A DNA stretch of 64,000 nt from Caenorhabditis elegans (lineage: Eukaryota > Nematoda > Chromadorea > Rhabditida > Rhabditidae): the NCBI RefSeq assembly GCF_000002985.6, contig NC_003282.8:8804001-8868000 (forward strand). The letters run 5' to 3'. Position 1 is the stretch's first letter; every line of letters begins with the position of its first letter. The translations under genes and the position numbers were made by a program. Shown one piece after another: positions 1 to 12,347 of the stretch. Below the pieces are notes generated by a model that did not search any database, was not told where the DNA came from, and saw only the letters and a program-made list of their open reading frames with translations.

Positions 1-857
1 GTTTGAGTACAGTCAAATTTAATTTTTTGCCGAACTGTTTTCGTGAGTTCTTCCATTTCGTCGGCTGATAGAATACGGTATGTGAATACTCTTACAGTAC
101 AACCGTCTACTGGATCGATCTCTTCTTCCTGTGAGAATAAAATATTAAAATATGTAATTTTTAGGGTATGGGGAACCATTAAACGTCTTCTTCTAAAAAA
201 GATCAATGAAACTGAATACTATTCTGACCTCACCGAACGGAAATTAGAAAAAAGTATGAAACGAGGAACGGAAATTTCTCAAATTTCCGGCTGAATGAAT
301 GGGGTTGAGAAGAAGAAAAATGTATCGAAAATTAACTCAAAAATGTGAAAAATGAAGTTTTTATCAGTTACTTGTCATATATTATCATGACGAAAAATTT
401 GATAAAAGTTTACAAGACGCCTACTTCGAATATGTAAATAAAATTGAGAGGAATATATTAGTCATTCTTCCTTAATTTCAATTTTTAACTTTTTTCACAC
501 TTTTATTTATCAAAGCTTTATCAATTGTTTTCAAAAGACAGAGAACACCAACAATTCAGAATAAAACTTGAAAATTTCGAAATTTGAAAAAAAAATGAAA
601 GTTGGTTTCCTATTTTTGAAACTTTGAAAAATTATCAAATTGAATAACCGATCAAAAAAGTTTAAAAATACGAACCTCGGTAGCATCAATCAACGTTCCC
701 CCTTCTAAATCAACGGGCGGCACATTCTGAAAATTGCGAACCGCATCAAAGTCCAATTGAAAAGCAGATGATGGTTGGGACGGTAATTGTACCAACGATG
801 ACATCTTCGGAGCCAAAAAAGATGGCACAAAGTCGTTCCACTCGTTCGATTGTGGTC
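1..857 (-). CDS. 3' part of an unidentified minus-strand gene (runs off the left edge)
   Basis: Two exons are visible on the minus strand, 857-676 and 130-1, and the reading frame continues past position 1. The intron between them starts GTTCG and ends TTCTCACAG, and the join is phase 0: the first exon ends DATE and the second begins EEEIDPVDG. The first exon needs one base from an upstream exon because its acceptor (TATTACAG, 860-858) leaves two leading bases. The encoded stretch of about 103 residues is acidic and serine/proline/glutamine-rich, with QSNEWNDFVPSFLAPK early and TKTVRQKIKFDCTQ at the window edge. I do not recognise a domain and assign no function. Upstream exons should lie to the right, but I found none that joins in phase. 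Intron structure and codon quality make a real gene likely; the product is unknown. Confidence 0.7.
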
Positions 858-3800
858 CTGTAATATTTGATGAATAGGTAATTTAATATGATTTTTTTTT
901 GAAGTAATCATATGTTTTCGTTGGAAACAGGAAGTGCTGATAAAAACATTAACATCGAGCAAATAATTTAAGAATGAAGTGCGAGAATATGAATCAGCAA
1001 AACATTTGTTCAAAAGCAGATTTAGTGCAAAAATAAAAATATTATGATCTCAATATTCAGTCACATGAAAAAACGTTATCTTTCCGGTTCAATGAACGGA
1101 AGTTAAAATACTTTCGAATCGATTTTGCTGAAGTGTAAATGTTATTTTTGGCGAATTATAAGAAAATTCAGAAATTATAATATTCCAAAATTAAAGGTGG
1201 CATTAAAATTATTTTGTACAATCTTCTAAAGAAATTATTAAAAAAAAAACGGAAAACATTCTGTTGGCTCTCAAAAACTATGATGGATTTCAAAACCTCA
1301 AAAGCTATCAAAATCACGAAAGTTTGCTTTTTCTGCTCAACCAGCAGGTATAATCACAAATTGATCAAACATGCGTCCCGACACACCCCCTCTCTCTGAC
1401 AAAAAAATGTTCAAGTACAAATGGAAAGTGGGACAAGGCACCCGGCGGAAAAGGTAAATATTTGGGAAAAGTCCGTGATAAAATGGTGATAACGGAAATG
1501 AAAAAGGATGGATTCTAGGAGGAATAGAATTTGGACAAAAAAATCATTTATGGTTCCTGCGTCTTACAGGAAATTCAATGATTAATGATAGTCTCTGGGG
1601 AGAATTTTGTGAGGAGGGATAAAAAGTTTGACATACTTTTTTCTACATTTTCGTTTTTTCTCATGGCCATGACCATGTGGGGAGAAAAAGAAGATGATCA
1701 ATTAAGCGGAAGAGGAGAAAAGAAAATGGAAATATGAGAGAGCACAGAGGTGGAAACAAAGTATTATGCTTTTCATTCTTCTGTACAGGTTAAGCATTAT
1801 CACTCCCTCAGTAAATGGTTTTTTTGGTGGTTAATCAGCTGATCGGAATGATTATTGACAGGAAGGTTATGGGAAAATGGATAGAGGGAGAGAGAAATAA
1901 GAAAATCATGAGCCTCAACAAATTGTTCGCATTGAAATTTCAGAGGACTGAAAGAACATTAATATGGGAGGTAATTTCCTATAGAATGTTTAAATATGTA
2001 ATTGGTTCCATACCAAAAAAATCTTAGAATACAAAAACTATACAGCCTGGCCAGTTACATGAACTTTTCTTTCAGTTCCTCAGTAAATACCAGTAGTAGC
2101 GAGCGTTCAGTAGTTGTACTACTAACTATACCATATGCCATTTACGCAAAACTTTTAACTTACTAGAGTAAGAGACGTAGACATATAGAAAAGATTAGTG
2201 ATGGAAAGTGAAATATGGGAACGAGTATTAAAATGCTTTGTAACACGTAGTTATGTAGTTTTAATTGGTGAATACAGATAATTCGTGGAATAAATGTACA
2301 GAGAAGTGTTCAGAGATACATAGAGGAACGTTGAGGAAATTCAGATTGGAGAAAAAACTTTTAGGTAAGAAGAATTGCCTTACTAAACTTTTGCTAAATT
2401 TCTATGATATTTCTTCATTTTAGTTTCATTGCTCCTTCCTCGGAAACACTTAAAGGACAAGAAATGGTAGGTAGGCGGGCGGCAGGCCCACCTCCCGTGG
2501 AATACCTATACTTACGGAGTAAATCAAAATCATCATAATAGTGGTGTAGAAAAATTGATATATGAAAAAAACTTAAATGCCATATGAAGATCATGCAAGT
2601 TTAAAGGTTTAAGTTAATGATCGTTCCTTTTTAGGAAAAATAAACGCAAGCACATTCGGCCATGTTTTCACAATTCGGATCCCGGAAAATATTTCGATAA
2701 GTGTGAAAAGACAGCCGTTTTTTCGTCTTTTCATCACTCTTGGAGGTCGTGCCCTCTATTGAGAAATATATCTTTTGGAAGACATCCTTTGATTTGTGGA
2801 GACGCACACACAAAAGAGGTGTTCGGCGATCAAAAAGGTCGTAGTTTCAATGTTAGCCATTACGAATTAATATGAATGAAAACTGTCAGATAGAGTGCTG
2901 AAGAAATGGAGATTTAGAGAAGTAAGGGATTTATGTGAAGGTTGTCATTTTATGGGAGGAATTACAGGATCAGAGGATCACACCTTACTTGGTTCTATTG
3001 TTTTTGACCTATTTACTTTGGGCTGACATTCAAATTCCCAAAATGTAGTAACAGGGGTGCAAGACTAATATGACTTTTTTTAAAAATATCGCAATTAATG
3101 TAACTCAAGAACAGATTGTACGTAAATTTTATTTCAGAAAGCAATCAGAATTGTATGTCATCAAACAAAAGCTAATGATTGTCTGGCAATTGTTCGAAAA
3201 CATTATATGCCCATTTGAAAACTTCTGACCCCATAGAAACTGGTCTGGAAACAAGTTTTGACCTAGTGATTCTTGAGAAACAAAACAATATTTTAGACCG
3301 CCTAGAATTCTTGGAATTCTAAACTTTGAACTAAGAACACTATGAACTGCAAAAATTCAAATTTAAAATAATTTAGATCTGCATAACTCTCTAAAACGTT
3401 GCACATTATTACATTTGAAGAAAACTCGAAAATCGTTGAAAAGCAAAATTCCGACCTATGTACAATATGATGACGGGGTGTATTATGAGTTAGAGAGTGA
3501 AATACAAAAAAGGTAAAATATAATGGAAAATGAAGAGAACGGAGATAAGTAGATGAAAATTGTTTGCTCCTCGGATGGTCTTCACAGTTTGAGTGAGAGA
3601 TGGTGAGGTTTTAGGCAAAAGACAGAACGATGAGTCAGATTTTTTATATTTAGTACTCATACTTTATAGATGGTATTGTGAATGTGAGGTTATGTATTGT
3701 TATTCTGCATAAAACCTAGATGCTTTTCACAGATACAGTATCAGACCAAAGCTCATGAAAAAATAACTAAAAATAATAAATAAGATTTGAACAAAAAACT

Positions 3801-6800
3801 TGATTTTAATTATTCCTTTTATACAATTTTCAGCGTTAAAAACATGTTTTTCAAACCGGATTTTCTCAAAGTTTTATTTTTATTTTAAAACAAAAAAGAA
3901 CCACATCCCAATACTCAATTATTCAACGCCTAGTTCTTTGTTTAAATTAGATTTCCGTGCACATGCTTTCAATGGGAGGTGTCCGATTTTTGTGACAACT
4001 TTTTCGAAAAACAACTTGTTGTTTGTGACAAACAGACACACAGATAGTTAAAGCTTATGAGTTGAGCATTTGAAGTCTTAGGACTTTGTGTGTAAGTTTG
4101 TAAGCTTTATTGAAAACCGATAAAATTGGATTACATCAGAATATTAAGCCGAAAATCAGACAGAAATTTATAAATTTGACAATCTGCCTCATAAAAATTA
4201 GGTACTTGTGTAGTATACCTGACTCAAAACTTTTAACCAATTTGAAGATTTTATGTGACCCTTTTTGTACATATTAAGCTTAAAATTAGTGTTTTCTAAG
4301 CTTAAAAATGCAAATCAATTTCGCGTTAAATGAATTCAAAACGTATTGGAAAAAAAGAAAATATTTTTTGAAGCAGGTATATGTACAGTAGTACCGTAAA
4401 CTATTTTAAAAAGAGTGATTCTAAACAAGACCGGAAAATTTTTTGAAAGAAAGCAAAAAAGGAATTGTTTGTGTTTTGGGCCACAAATGTTGGTCAGTTT
4501 GTTTGTCCGAAACTATTAGGAAAATTTAAAATTTCAGAGCAAATGGAACAACAAAACATTTCGGAAACAGGAAAAAAACATGAGAGTTTCTGCAAATAAA
4601 ATTCAGCGAACTTATTTTGGTATTTCTTTCAGAGTGAAGGTGGGGCAGAGTTACAAGGGATAAATGCAATAATTTTTTGGGGTTTCACCGTTTTTTTTTT
4701 GTATTTTTTTAAAAGGAAAATTTTTTAACTTTTCGAAAAATCATCAAAAGAATCACAATTAAAAAATGTATTTTCAGTAGTTTCTAAGAAATTTTGGGTT
4801 TTTTAATTTTCATTTGAAATATCTGAAACCCCATCTAAAGTTGTTTTTACGCACAATAGAAAAAAGAAACATTTAAATCTGCCTAACTTAAGCATCTCCT
4901 CCCCCATTCAGTCATTCAAAAAACAGAATCGGAGTTAGTTCCATCTCCACGTAGAGCAGAAAAAACACGAAAAAATCTGAAAATAGTATAATAGAGAGAA
5001 GATAAGAAAAAGAGATTTCACATAACTTTTGATTGGATCGTTTTGGTTTCTGAGACAAGCACACAAGAGAAAAAAAAATGAATGGGACGAGGGAGGAGAA
5101 GATGAACACTTTAAACAAAATAGTTGTAGAATTTTTAGAATTACTTACACATCAAATCGAGATAAACTCGAAATGTAATGTAAAACTTTAGAAATTGTTC
5201 TTTGAAACAATGGACTCCAGAAATTTAATGTTTGATAGTGATGCTCTATATTCTGGTTTCGATTTTTTGGTAATTCAAAACTTTTAAAAATAAGAACAAA
5301 GAAATCGTAAAGTTCTTCTCTAATTTCCATATTTACTATTAGTTGAAATTGAAAACTTTAAGCGGATGCTCGAATTTTGTTTTTTTTTAATCAAAATGTT
5401 AAAAATAGATTGAAACATGTGAGTTATTTGAAATACTAGAAGATCACAAATTCCATAAAATGGTGGTACTTCCAGATAACTGTATATTTTTTAAATCGCA
5501 AGTCGCATACAGGAAATTATTAATGGGAACAAAATAAGAAGAACTCAGTTGAAGTTAAATAACATTGACTGGTACTTTTAGAAAATATCACTTTTATTTT
5601 CTATAAAAATTGTCAATGACAAATCGACTTGAAATATTTATACTTCATATAAGTAAAATCTTTAAGATCGATAATCAGTACATCAGCAACAATTTACAAC
5701 AACTCCATTGAAATCCGGAAAAAAGAAGATAGAATCCAACGGTTCCGTATCTCTTTCAACAAAATCTGAAAATGTCTGGAAAAAAAACAAGTCAATTTGC
5801 CGCATTTCTTTTTTTTTTTCGTTCGCAACACACATCGTGGTTTTAGTGTGCGTTTTATGACGTCAGCAGTTTAAGAAAGAGGCCACGAAATGATAAATTG
5901 AAGCTCATTAAAATTTCTGGAGGCTGAGCAAAAAAGGAACAGAATAAACAAAAAAAGATGCCCGGAAGTTACTTTTTTCAAAACTAATGATTCGCAAGAA
6001 ACATTTTTACTTTTGGAGCCACCCTCAAAACGAGACAGTGGTCCAAAAATAAAACCTCATGCTAAATGTGATAACTAAAAATAACCAATAATTGTGTCCC
6101 ATGACAGACAACACAACTCCATAAAGAATGTTCCAGAAACCAAAATAGTACTCCTCTAAAAATTAAAAGGTCATAAAAGACACCCACATGAACTCAAATA
6201 TCAAAGCATAAACTTTACTAATCGAGTCTCTAAATCAACCTCCATATGCTCCTCCCACAACACATACTTCCGCTCTTTCAACCCCCATTTGTCTGTCACT
6301 TTGTCTTTTGCAAGTGAACCATGTCCATTTGTCCTCCCCGGTAAAACTTTTGTCGCCTTGTGAGCATCAAATAATGACAATAAATTGGTTGAGTCTATGG
6401 AAAGATCGATGAGATTTAGAAGATTCGAATCTAAGTTTTTAAAAACCAAATAACTTGGAACTTTAGAGATTTCTAACAAGAAACAAGGGGCAATTGATTT
6501 TTTAATATGAAAAAAACTGAAAACCGTTCGATATGATTAATGGCTCAAAAGGAAAAGATGTTTTAATTTTTCAGAAAACGCGGCTATAAGGAATGAGTTA
6601 TCAAATGAAATATGTTTCTCAGAAGTAATGGGGTAAACTGACTTCCTTTCCTTGTCAAGCCAGGTCCAAGAAAAGTAACAAACATCAACTAAAAAAAAGC
6701 AAAACAATCACCAAAAATGTATGAGAAAAATGAAGAGAGAAAATGGACGAACGGGAAAAAATATGTTCATCATTTGGAAAAGACGAGCTTTGGGTCTTAT

Positions 6801-9800
6801 TCATTCCTCCTCTTGTTTCTGCTCCAAAATTGTTTCCGACCAACATTTTTTGGACAGAGTTTCTTGGAAATGAGAGTAGAAGTGAATACTTCTCTATTCA
6901 TACTAAATTACTTGTTACTTCTTTGTTTTGAACGGGTTTAACACCAAAAAACTTGTCAGTAAGAGCGCATGACTTGGGATATGGGTTCTGAGATCTTACT
7001 GTAAGCAGGTGAGTCTGAAAATATGGTCAAGACTACATTGATGGATTACAACTTCCATTACGATATTCCTGCAACATTGTTATTTTTAGCTTAAAATAGT
7101 CCAAACGCTTGAAACAATCTAAGGAAAACGCAATAATGAGTCTTTCACAAATTAGGGTTCCAATCAAAAAAAAAAGGAAACAAACACAAATTGAGCCCCC
7201 AAAGAGGAAAAAACCAAAGAAGCACAAGAAATGGGTCTCCGTAGAGGGCATTGTAGTGCTCTATTTGTGGTCCCTAGAAATAGAGAGTGGGAGACCCAAA
7301 AAATGAATGAGAAAACGCCAAAAAAATGAGGACAGAAAAATGAAGAAATAAGGAGAAGTCAGAAGGAGGAGAGAAACGCACCCCCGGCAGAGCACTTGGA
7401 CCAGTCAATTTGGAGAAACAGATTAACACTTTTTTGAAGCAAAAAGAAGGAGAACAATTTTTTCAATGAATGAATTAGATTGGAAACTTTTGACGTAGTT
7501 TTGAAGTAGAGGTTCCTGGTTTTTGAACAAGAAAATCTTTTGATTTTTGTTCAAAATTGGGACATGTAAAACCTAGAACAGTTAACTAGAGAAAAACCCA
7601 AAAATCAGCTTTAAGTATTGATAATTCAACTGTTATGCAAAAAACTATACATGTCCTACTATGCCACAGATAAAATCACTGTTTGGAATGAATCACAAAA
7701 TTATTTACGGCGAGAATGTATACTTAAAATTTAAGACATTGAGGAATGTTTTTATGGCATTACCAAGACCTTACCAAGACTTTACCAAGAAAAACATTGG
7801 CTATTCATTTTTGTTACAGCAAATTTTTAAATTTGCACTGAGGTAACCATGTTTTTTTAAATCAGATAATTGCCAACATTTGAACAACATTTGCCTGATA
7901 ACCTGAACCCAAGTTTTTTGCAATTAAAAAAATTCAAGTCCTCAACTTGAACTTTCAAAGAGGAAACAAACGCTTTTTTTCAATTTATGCATGAATTGAC
8001 AATTTATTCATTGAGAATAATTGACTAGTAGCTTGTGGTGTTTGAACAAGATTTCTGTCGACAATTTTTGCACCTTTGAGTTGTTTTTTTACAAAGTGTT
8101 AGTTTGTCTAATCTAAAAAAATAATTAGACTTTCTGCTTCCTGACAAATGACAACTTGACTTTTACTAAATTCCGCAATTAAAATGGTTTCAATTTTGCA
8201 AACCTACGCAGTAGTATAAAATGAAAAGATGAGAGTATAAAGAAATTAAAAGGGAAGACGGGCGTGTAAGAGAGTACTTTATATCCTGATCCTCTTTCGG
8301 TTCGTTATGAACAGGAAAGTGTGGACTACTTTGGTGTTCATTCAAATGAACACTCATTGAAAATTCAATATAATGTGAAGAACAAATGTTCAGAAAAGTT
8401 ATATCCGATTAGAGTGCCAAAAGTTTTTAAAATTGTGAAAAAATCTTCCTAATATATGTACTTAGAAACGACAAAACTCGAAAAGTGTTAACTGTCAGGA
8501 ACATAACATTGTACACAGCTGTTCTGAACTGAACGACAAAACTCACAGTAATTTTTTTGCAAAAAAGTGCAAAGAAAGTGAGCCGAACATCCATTACCCT
8601 CATCGTTAGCGAAACGTTTTTGCTCTTTTTGTTTGCAAATTTCATTTATTCAACAAAAAAAGTCTCAGTTCGTTTGCATTCATATTCCGTGCAAATTGAG
8701 CAATGAACGGAATCAAATTTATGAAAAAAAAACTGTCCACAAACAATATTTTTTCAATTTAGAATTGATCGAGAGATTTGCGTTCAGCTGAAAAAAGTTC
8801 ACATCAGAACTTGAAGAGTTAAAAACCACACGGAACTCTAGCTCTCAGGTATTTTTCTTTTCTTCTTTTTAGAAATCAAAAACTTCTCAGTTTTACTTTA
8901 ATCTTCTCTCCTAACTATAGACAGTGACAGTTGCACTGAAATTTGATACGTGTCAAAAATTCTTAGATTTTTTTTCGGTTTTTCTGTCACAAAAAATAAA
9001 GAAAAAACTATAAGAAGTTGGGAATTCTCTGTTGTTTTTTTTTTCAGAGTAAAAAACAGGGAGTAGGACAAAACATGGGAAGGAAAAGCCGAAGAAAGGC
9101 TGAGAGAAAGGGACGAACCAAAAGTTTATTTTTTGGAGATTTTAGAGAGAAAATGAGAAAGACGGGACTTTTTTGGAGCACAAGATGGAAATGGACGTAT
9201 TGTGTTTACAAATAAGGACAGTTGGGAAGTTTAGAGAAACGAGAGTGTCTAACTGTCTGGAATCTCTATGCTGAATTGCAATCGGTTAATACAAGTACCC
9301 TATTTTCTCTTGCACCCTCACAACCGGAAAAAAGAAACTTCAGAAGATAACTAAAAATTATGTGCAAGATAAATAGAGAATATACGGTACAAAATAACTT
9401 TTGGATAAGTTGTCAGATATAACTTTGAGCATTTAGATGAGTATCTAAAGTTTGTAAAACGAAAAAATCATTAAACTTGAAACTAACCGTGAGGATAATG
9501 CATTTGCTTGAAAAATGGTGGAGGCCGACCAGTTTGCATTTTCTCAATATTTTTAGAGATCAAAATTGCATGAAATTATTTAGAAGTAGTCTTAGTTAAA
9601 TAACAAGTGATTTGAATAAGAAGAACACGAGATGAACATACACTCAGGTGATCCTAGTAGTTATTACACAAAATCTGAACTCAATTTATTCATTTTGCAA
9701 GTTGGTCAACTCGGGTCATCTCTTCTCTCCCTCTCTGCGTACTCTTTCTCTCTTGTGATAAGAGATAATGAGAAATTCAGATATATTACAGATCTTAGAG

Positions 9801-10612
9801 AGTTTAGAGATATAGTGGAACAGTTGCTTCACGAGGGGACCACAACTAGTCAGTGGGTGGAGTGAGTTGTCTAGGATTTGACTCAGATTTTGATGAGTAA
9901 AGGACCCATGTACCGTGGATACTTCAGACTAATAAGGAGCTATTATAAACTAACAAGGATCTTACAAAAATATTTAAAAATTGGTCATTTGAACTTTTGA
10001 TCTTCTGTTTTGTGAAATCTTCCACATATTTGTAACTGGATCGTAATACAAACTAATAACGATTTCAGAGAATTGTGATAAATTAGCTAAAATTGTATGA
10101 AATTATATTAGCAGGTTTTTGTTAAGGTTTAAATTTAAAAAAAAACCTGTATACAGTGATCAGTGAGAAATTTTAGTTTTTGTTTCAGTTTTTGAAAAGT
10201 TATATCTCTGACTTTCACTTTCTTTAAAAAAAATTCTTTAAAAAAATTAAATCGGTAAGCAATATTACAAATTACAAATAAAATACAACCTACCACTATA
10301 TTCTATAACCTAAATTCCAAGAAAAAAGAAAGAAACATACCAAAAACACATCAGAAAAAACTGAAAATAATAATGCAAACTCAATTATGATTAGCTCCTC
10401 AATGACTAAATTCCTCCCTAGAAAACCGAAAATCCATAGACATATGTGAAAGAAAAATATATATTTATAAATGCAACAGACGTGAATAATAATGCACATT
10501 TTATAACTAAAACTCAAAAAATGATATGAGAAAGAAACACCATCTTTTTTTCAAAAAATAACAATAAATTAGCAGAAATTTGAAACGTTTTGGGCCTGGA
10601 AATAACTAAAAA
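858..10612. other. Long AT-rich stretch without a supportable gene
   Basis: I see no convincing exon chain here on either strand. It may be a long 5' intron and promoter region of the minus-strand gene at 1-857. Short open frames occur (for example 6479-6201 and 7251-7033 on the minus strand, 9632-9865 on the plus strand), but they lack flanking splice logic or protein character. Local items are a GC-rich patch at about 2468-2515 with GGTAGGTAGGCGGGCGGCAG, an AGAATTC/GAATTCT inverted repeat near 3303-3321, and a perfect cAMP-response-type octamer at 5858-5865. Confidence 0.5.
5858..5865. promoter_or_regulatory. TGACGTCA octamer (CRE/bZIP-type site)
   Basis: A perfect palindromic TGACGTCA is visible. 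This is the consensus bound by CREB/ATF-type bZIP factors. It lies far from any supported start codon, so a role is only a possibility. Confidence 0.3.
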
Positions 10613-10882
10613 TTACAGCCATTTTTGTCCCGCGACAGTCTGAACCAGGAATATTTTTTCTTGGAAAATTAGCTGCAATTGGCTGAAATTATGCCGAGAA
10701 GTGATCTGTTTGAAAACATATATGATTGAAGAAAGTTTCATGTGCATTGAATTTTGATTGATTGTTCCACAACTTTTGACAGTTCTGATTGATTGGCTAA
10801 GGGCATCTGGACGAACAAGCTCATAGACAGAGTTTTTCCTCTTTCGGGATATTTGACAGATTCCTTTTAAAAAGTTACTCAT
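10613..10882 (-). CDS. Weak single-exon ORF of 89 aa, minus strand
   Basis: An ATG-initiated frame of 89 codons runs from 10882 down to a TAA at 10613. The protein is basic at the N-terminus (MSNFLKGICQISRKRKN) with a neutral remainder, and matches no family I know. Internal AATTTCAG sequences could be splice acceptors, so the true product, if any, may be shorter. It starts just beside a 20-bp palindrome and a GC-rich stem-loop. I hold it as possible rather than probable because codon quality is mediocre and there is no clear polyA signal. Confidence 0.2.
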   Translation of the reverse strand: MSNFLKGICQISRKRKNSVYELVRPDALSQSIRTVKSCGTINQNSMHMKLSSIIYVFKQITSRHNFSQLQLIFQEKIFLVQTVAGQKWL

Positions 10883-10888
10883 GAATAC

Positions 10889-10908
10889 GTACTATAACGT
10901 TATAGTAC
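10889..10908. repeat. Perfect 20-bp palindrome
   Basis: The sequence GTACTATAACGTTATAGTAC is its own reverse complement. It lies between a weak minus-strand ORF and a GC-rich block at 10928-10995 that can form a 7-bp stem (GGCGGAC with GTTCGCC, including a G-U pair). Function is unknown. Confidence 0.7.
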
Positions 10909-11652
10909 TAAAAAGAGATTAGCCTTTCAGCTGGGGACAGACCAACGGCGGACCTCAGTTTGTTCGCCATGGAGCAGCCTGCGGCATTTTGAGCCAATTT
11001 TCAGTAATTCCGTTTTACCTGTGAAGAAACAAAAACCTCCCAATTTTCTATTTAAATGAGTTAATAGTGTTGGAAACATTTGCGCTGCTTTGACTGGTAC
11101 TTTGATGAAGATTTGAGTATCGTGGAAAGAAAAAACTCTTTACAAAATAGTTATATCACTTCTGTACTTTGTAGTTACTCAGATTTATTTTTTTGATTCA
11201 TTTTCCTCTCTAAAAATTACATTTTTGTGTTACAAAACAGAAGTCAGAAAATAAATGTATCCTATCACAGTTTCTGTTTAAATTCTGACCTATCGTTTCT
11301 TCTTGAAGTCATCACAAGTTTCCAACAATAATCAATCATTCAATCGTCTCCAAACACACACTGTTTCATAAACTGACCATTCTCGTCTTCTTCTTCTTTT
11401 TCATTTCCTTCTTGATTGCTATATACCCTGATAGTCTAGAGATCAACAACATTTGTTTCGGTTTTACCAGTTTTTTCTCACGAAGAATACGATTGAGTTT
11501 TGAATGTTTCAGGAATGGCTTTCTCAGACATTTTAAAGTTTATTATTAAAGCATATTAAAGTATATTAAAGCAAAATAAAATTCAATAAAGCAGTTCTAT
11601 TCTAACTTTTAAAAAATTAAAATATGCATTTCCTGTATAAATATGGGCTTAC

Positions 11653-11868
11653 TTATTTACATTGCAAACAATTTTTCGGCTGATGGGGCTCCCTCCTTTG
11701 GGGATCATCCCTGTTCCATTTTTGAGCTTCATCTAAAATTCCAATTTCTGGATACTGGAGCCCCAGAGTGGAATCTGAATAATGGAAAGCCGTGTAATCA
11801 GTATTGATATCAAAATTAACGTTTAACTTCAAGATCTTTAATAAACTGAAAAACAGAATACGAAACAT
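11653..11868 (-). CDS. Candidate 71-aa small protein with hydrophobic N-terminus
   Basis: A minus-strand frame starts at ATG 11868-11866 and ends at TAA 11655-11653. The N-terminus MFRILFFSLLKILKL could be a signal peptide or anchor. The rest looks protein-like, with a Pro/Arg/His-rich C-terminus (RREPHQPKNCLQCK) containing a CLQC pair. A splice acceptor (CTGTTTTTCAG) lies within the first codons, so the annotated start may be wrong and a short upstream exon may exist. No family is recognised. It could also be a chance frame; the composition of the C-terminal half is the main reason I keep it. Confidence 0.33.
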   Translation of the reverse strand: MFRILFFSLLKILKLNVNFDINTDYTAFHYSDSTLGLQYPEIGILDEAQKWNRDDPQRREPHQPKNCLQCK

Positions 11869-12167
11869 AATTATTAGTTTGAACCGGAAGCAAGCCAAGA
11901 ATTCGCAAAAAAAATTCTTCTTTTTAAAATATTCTCTTGAAATAGATTGAATGAATCATTTTGAACATTTTTAAGTGAACAATTATACCACCATGGCATT
12001 TTTTTTCAATTTTGATTTTTTTTGTCACAATTAGACGAATAAGCGGAAGTGAAGAGTGTATTATGGTAGTAACGGTCTGGATGCGTCATGTCATCATCTC
12101 CTTTGTCAAATGATAGATAGAAAGAAGAGGACAAATTGTTATTATCTTCAGTTGATGAAGATGGACG

Positions 12168-12174
12168 TATAAAA
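12168..12174 (+). promoter_or_regulatory. Candidate TATA box for the Gly/Trp-rich gene
   Basis: TATAAAA lies about 180 bases upstream of the start codon and about 160 bases upstream of a likely spliced-leader acceptor (TTTATTTCAG ending at 12334). That arrangement fits a short outron. Confidence 0.4.
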
Positions 12175-12347
12175 GGAAGAAACAAAATCAGACAATTTGA
12201 TCAAACGACTGTGTCAAAACTATTCTCATTTTCCGTGATTTTTTATATTTCTCTGGTTTATAAAAGGATTATTACCGACAAAATCTTTTCCAGTTTCCAC
12301 TTTTCGATATGTTTTAAAAATAATTTTATTTCAGCTTTGTATCAAAA

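Noticed and set aside
6201..6479. 92-codon minus-strand frame
   Set aside because: It has no flanking splice sites in phase with the gene at 1-857 and weak codon quality.
7033..7251. 72-codon minus-strand frame with hydrophobic stretches
   Set aside because: The Phe/Leu/Cys content comes from A-rich plus-strand sequence; there is no promoter or splice support.
9632..9865. 77-codon plus-strand frame
   Set aside because: Its composition is only marginally coding-like, and there is no acceptor, polyA signal or family resemblance.
11361..11368. CTGTTTCA, the upstream motif of 21U-RNA (piRNA) genes; other copies on the minus strand near 17265, 23230 and 26845
   Set aside because: An 8-mer is expected a few times by chance in 64 kb of AT-rich DNA, and no independent evidence marks a 21U start.
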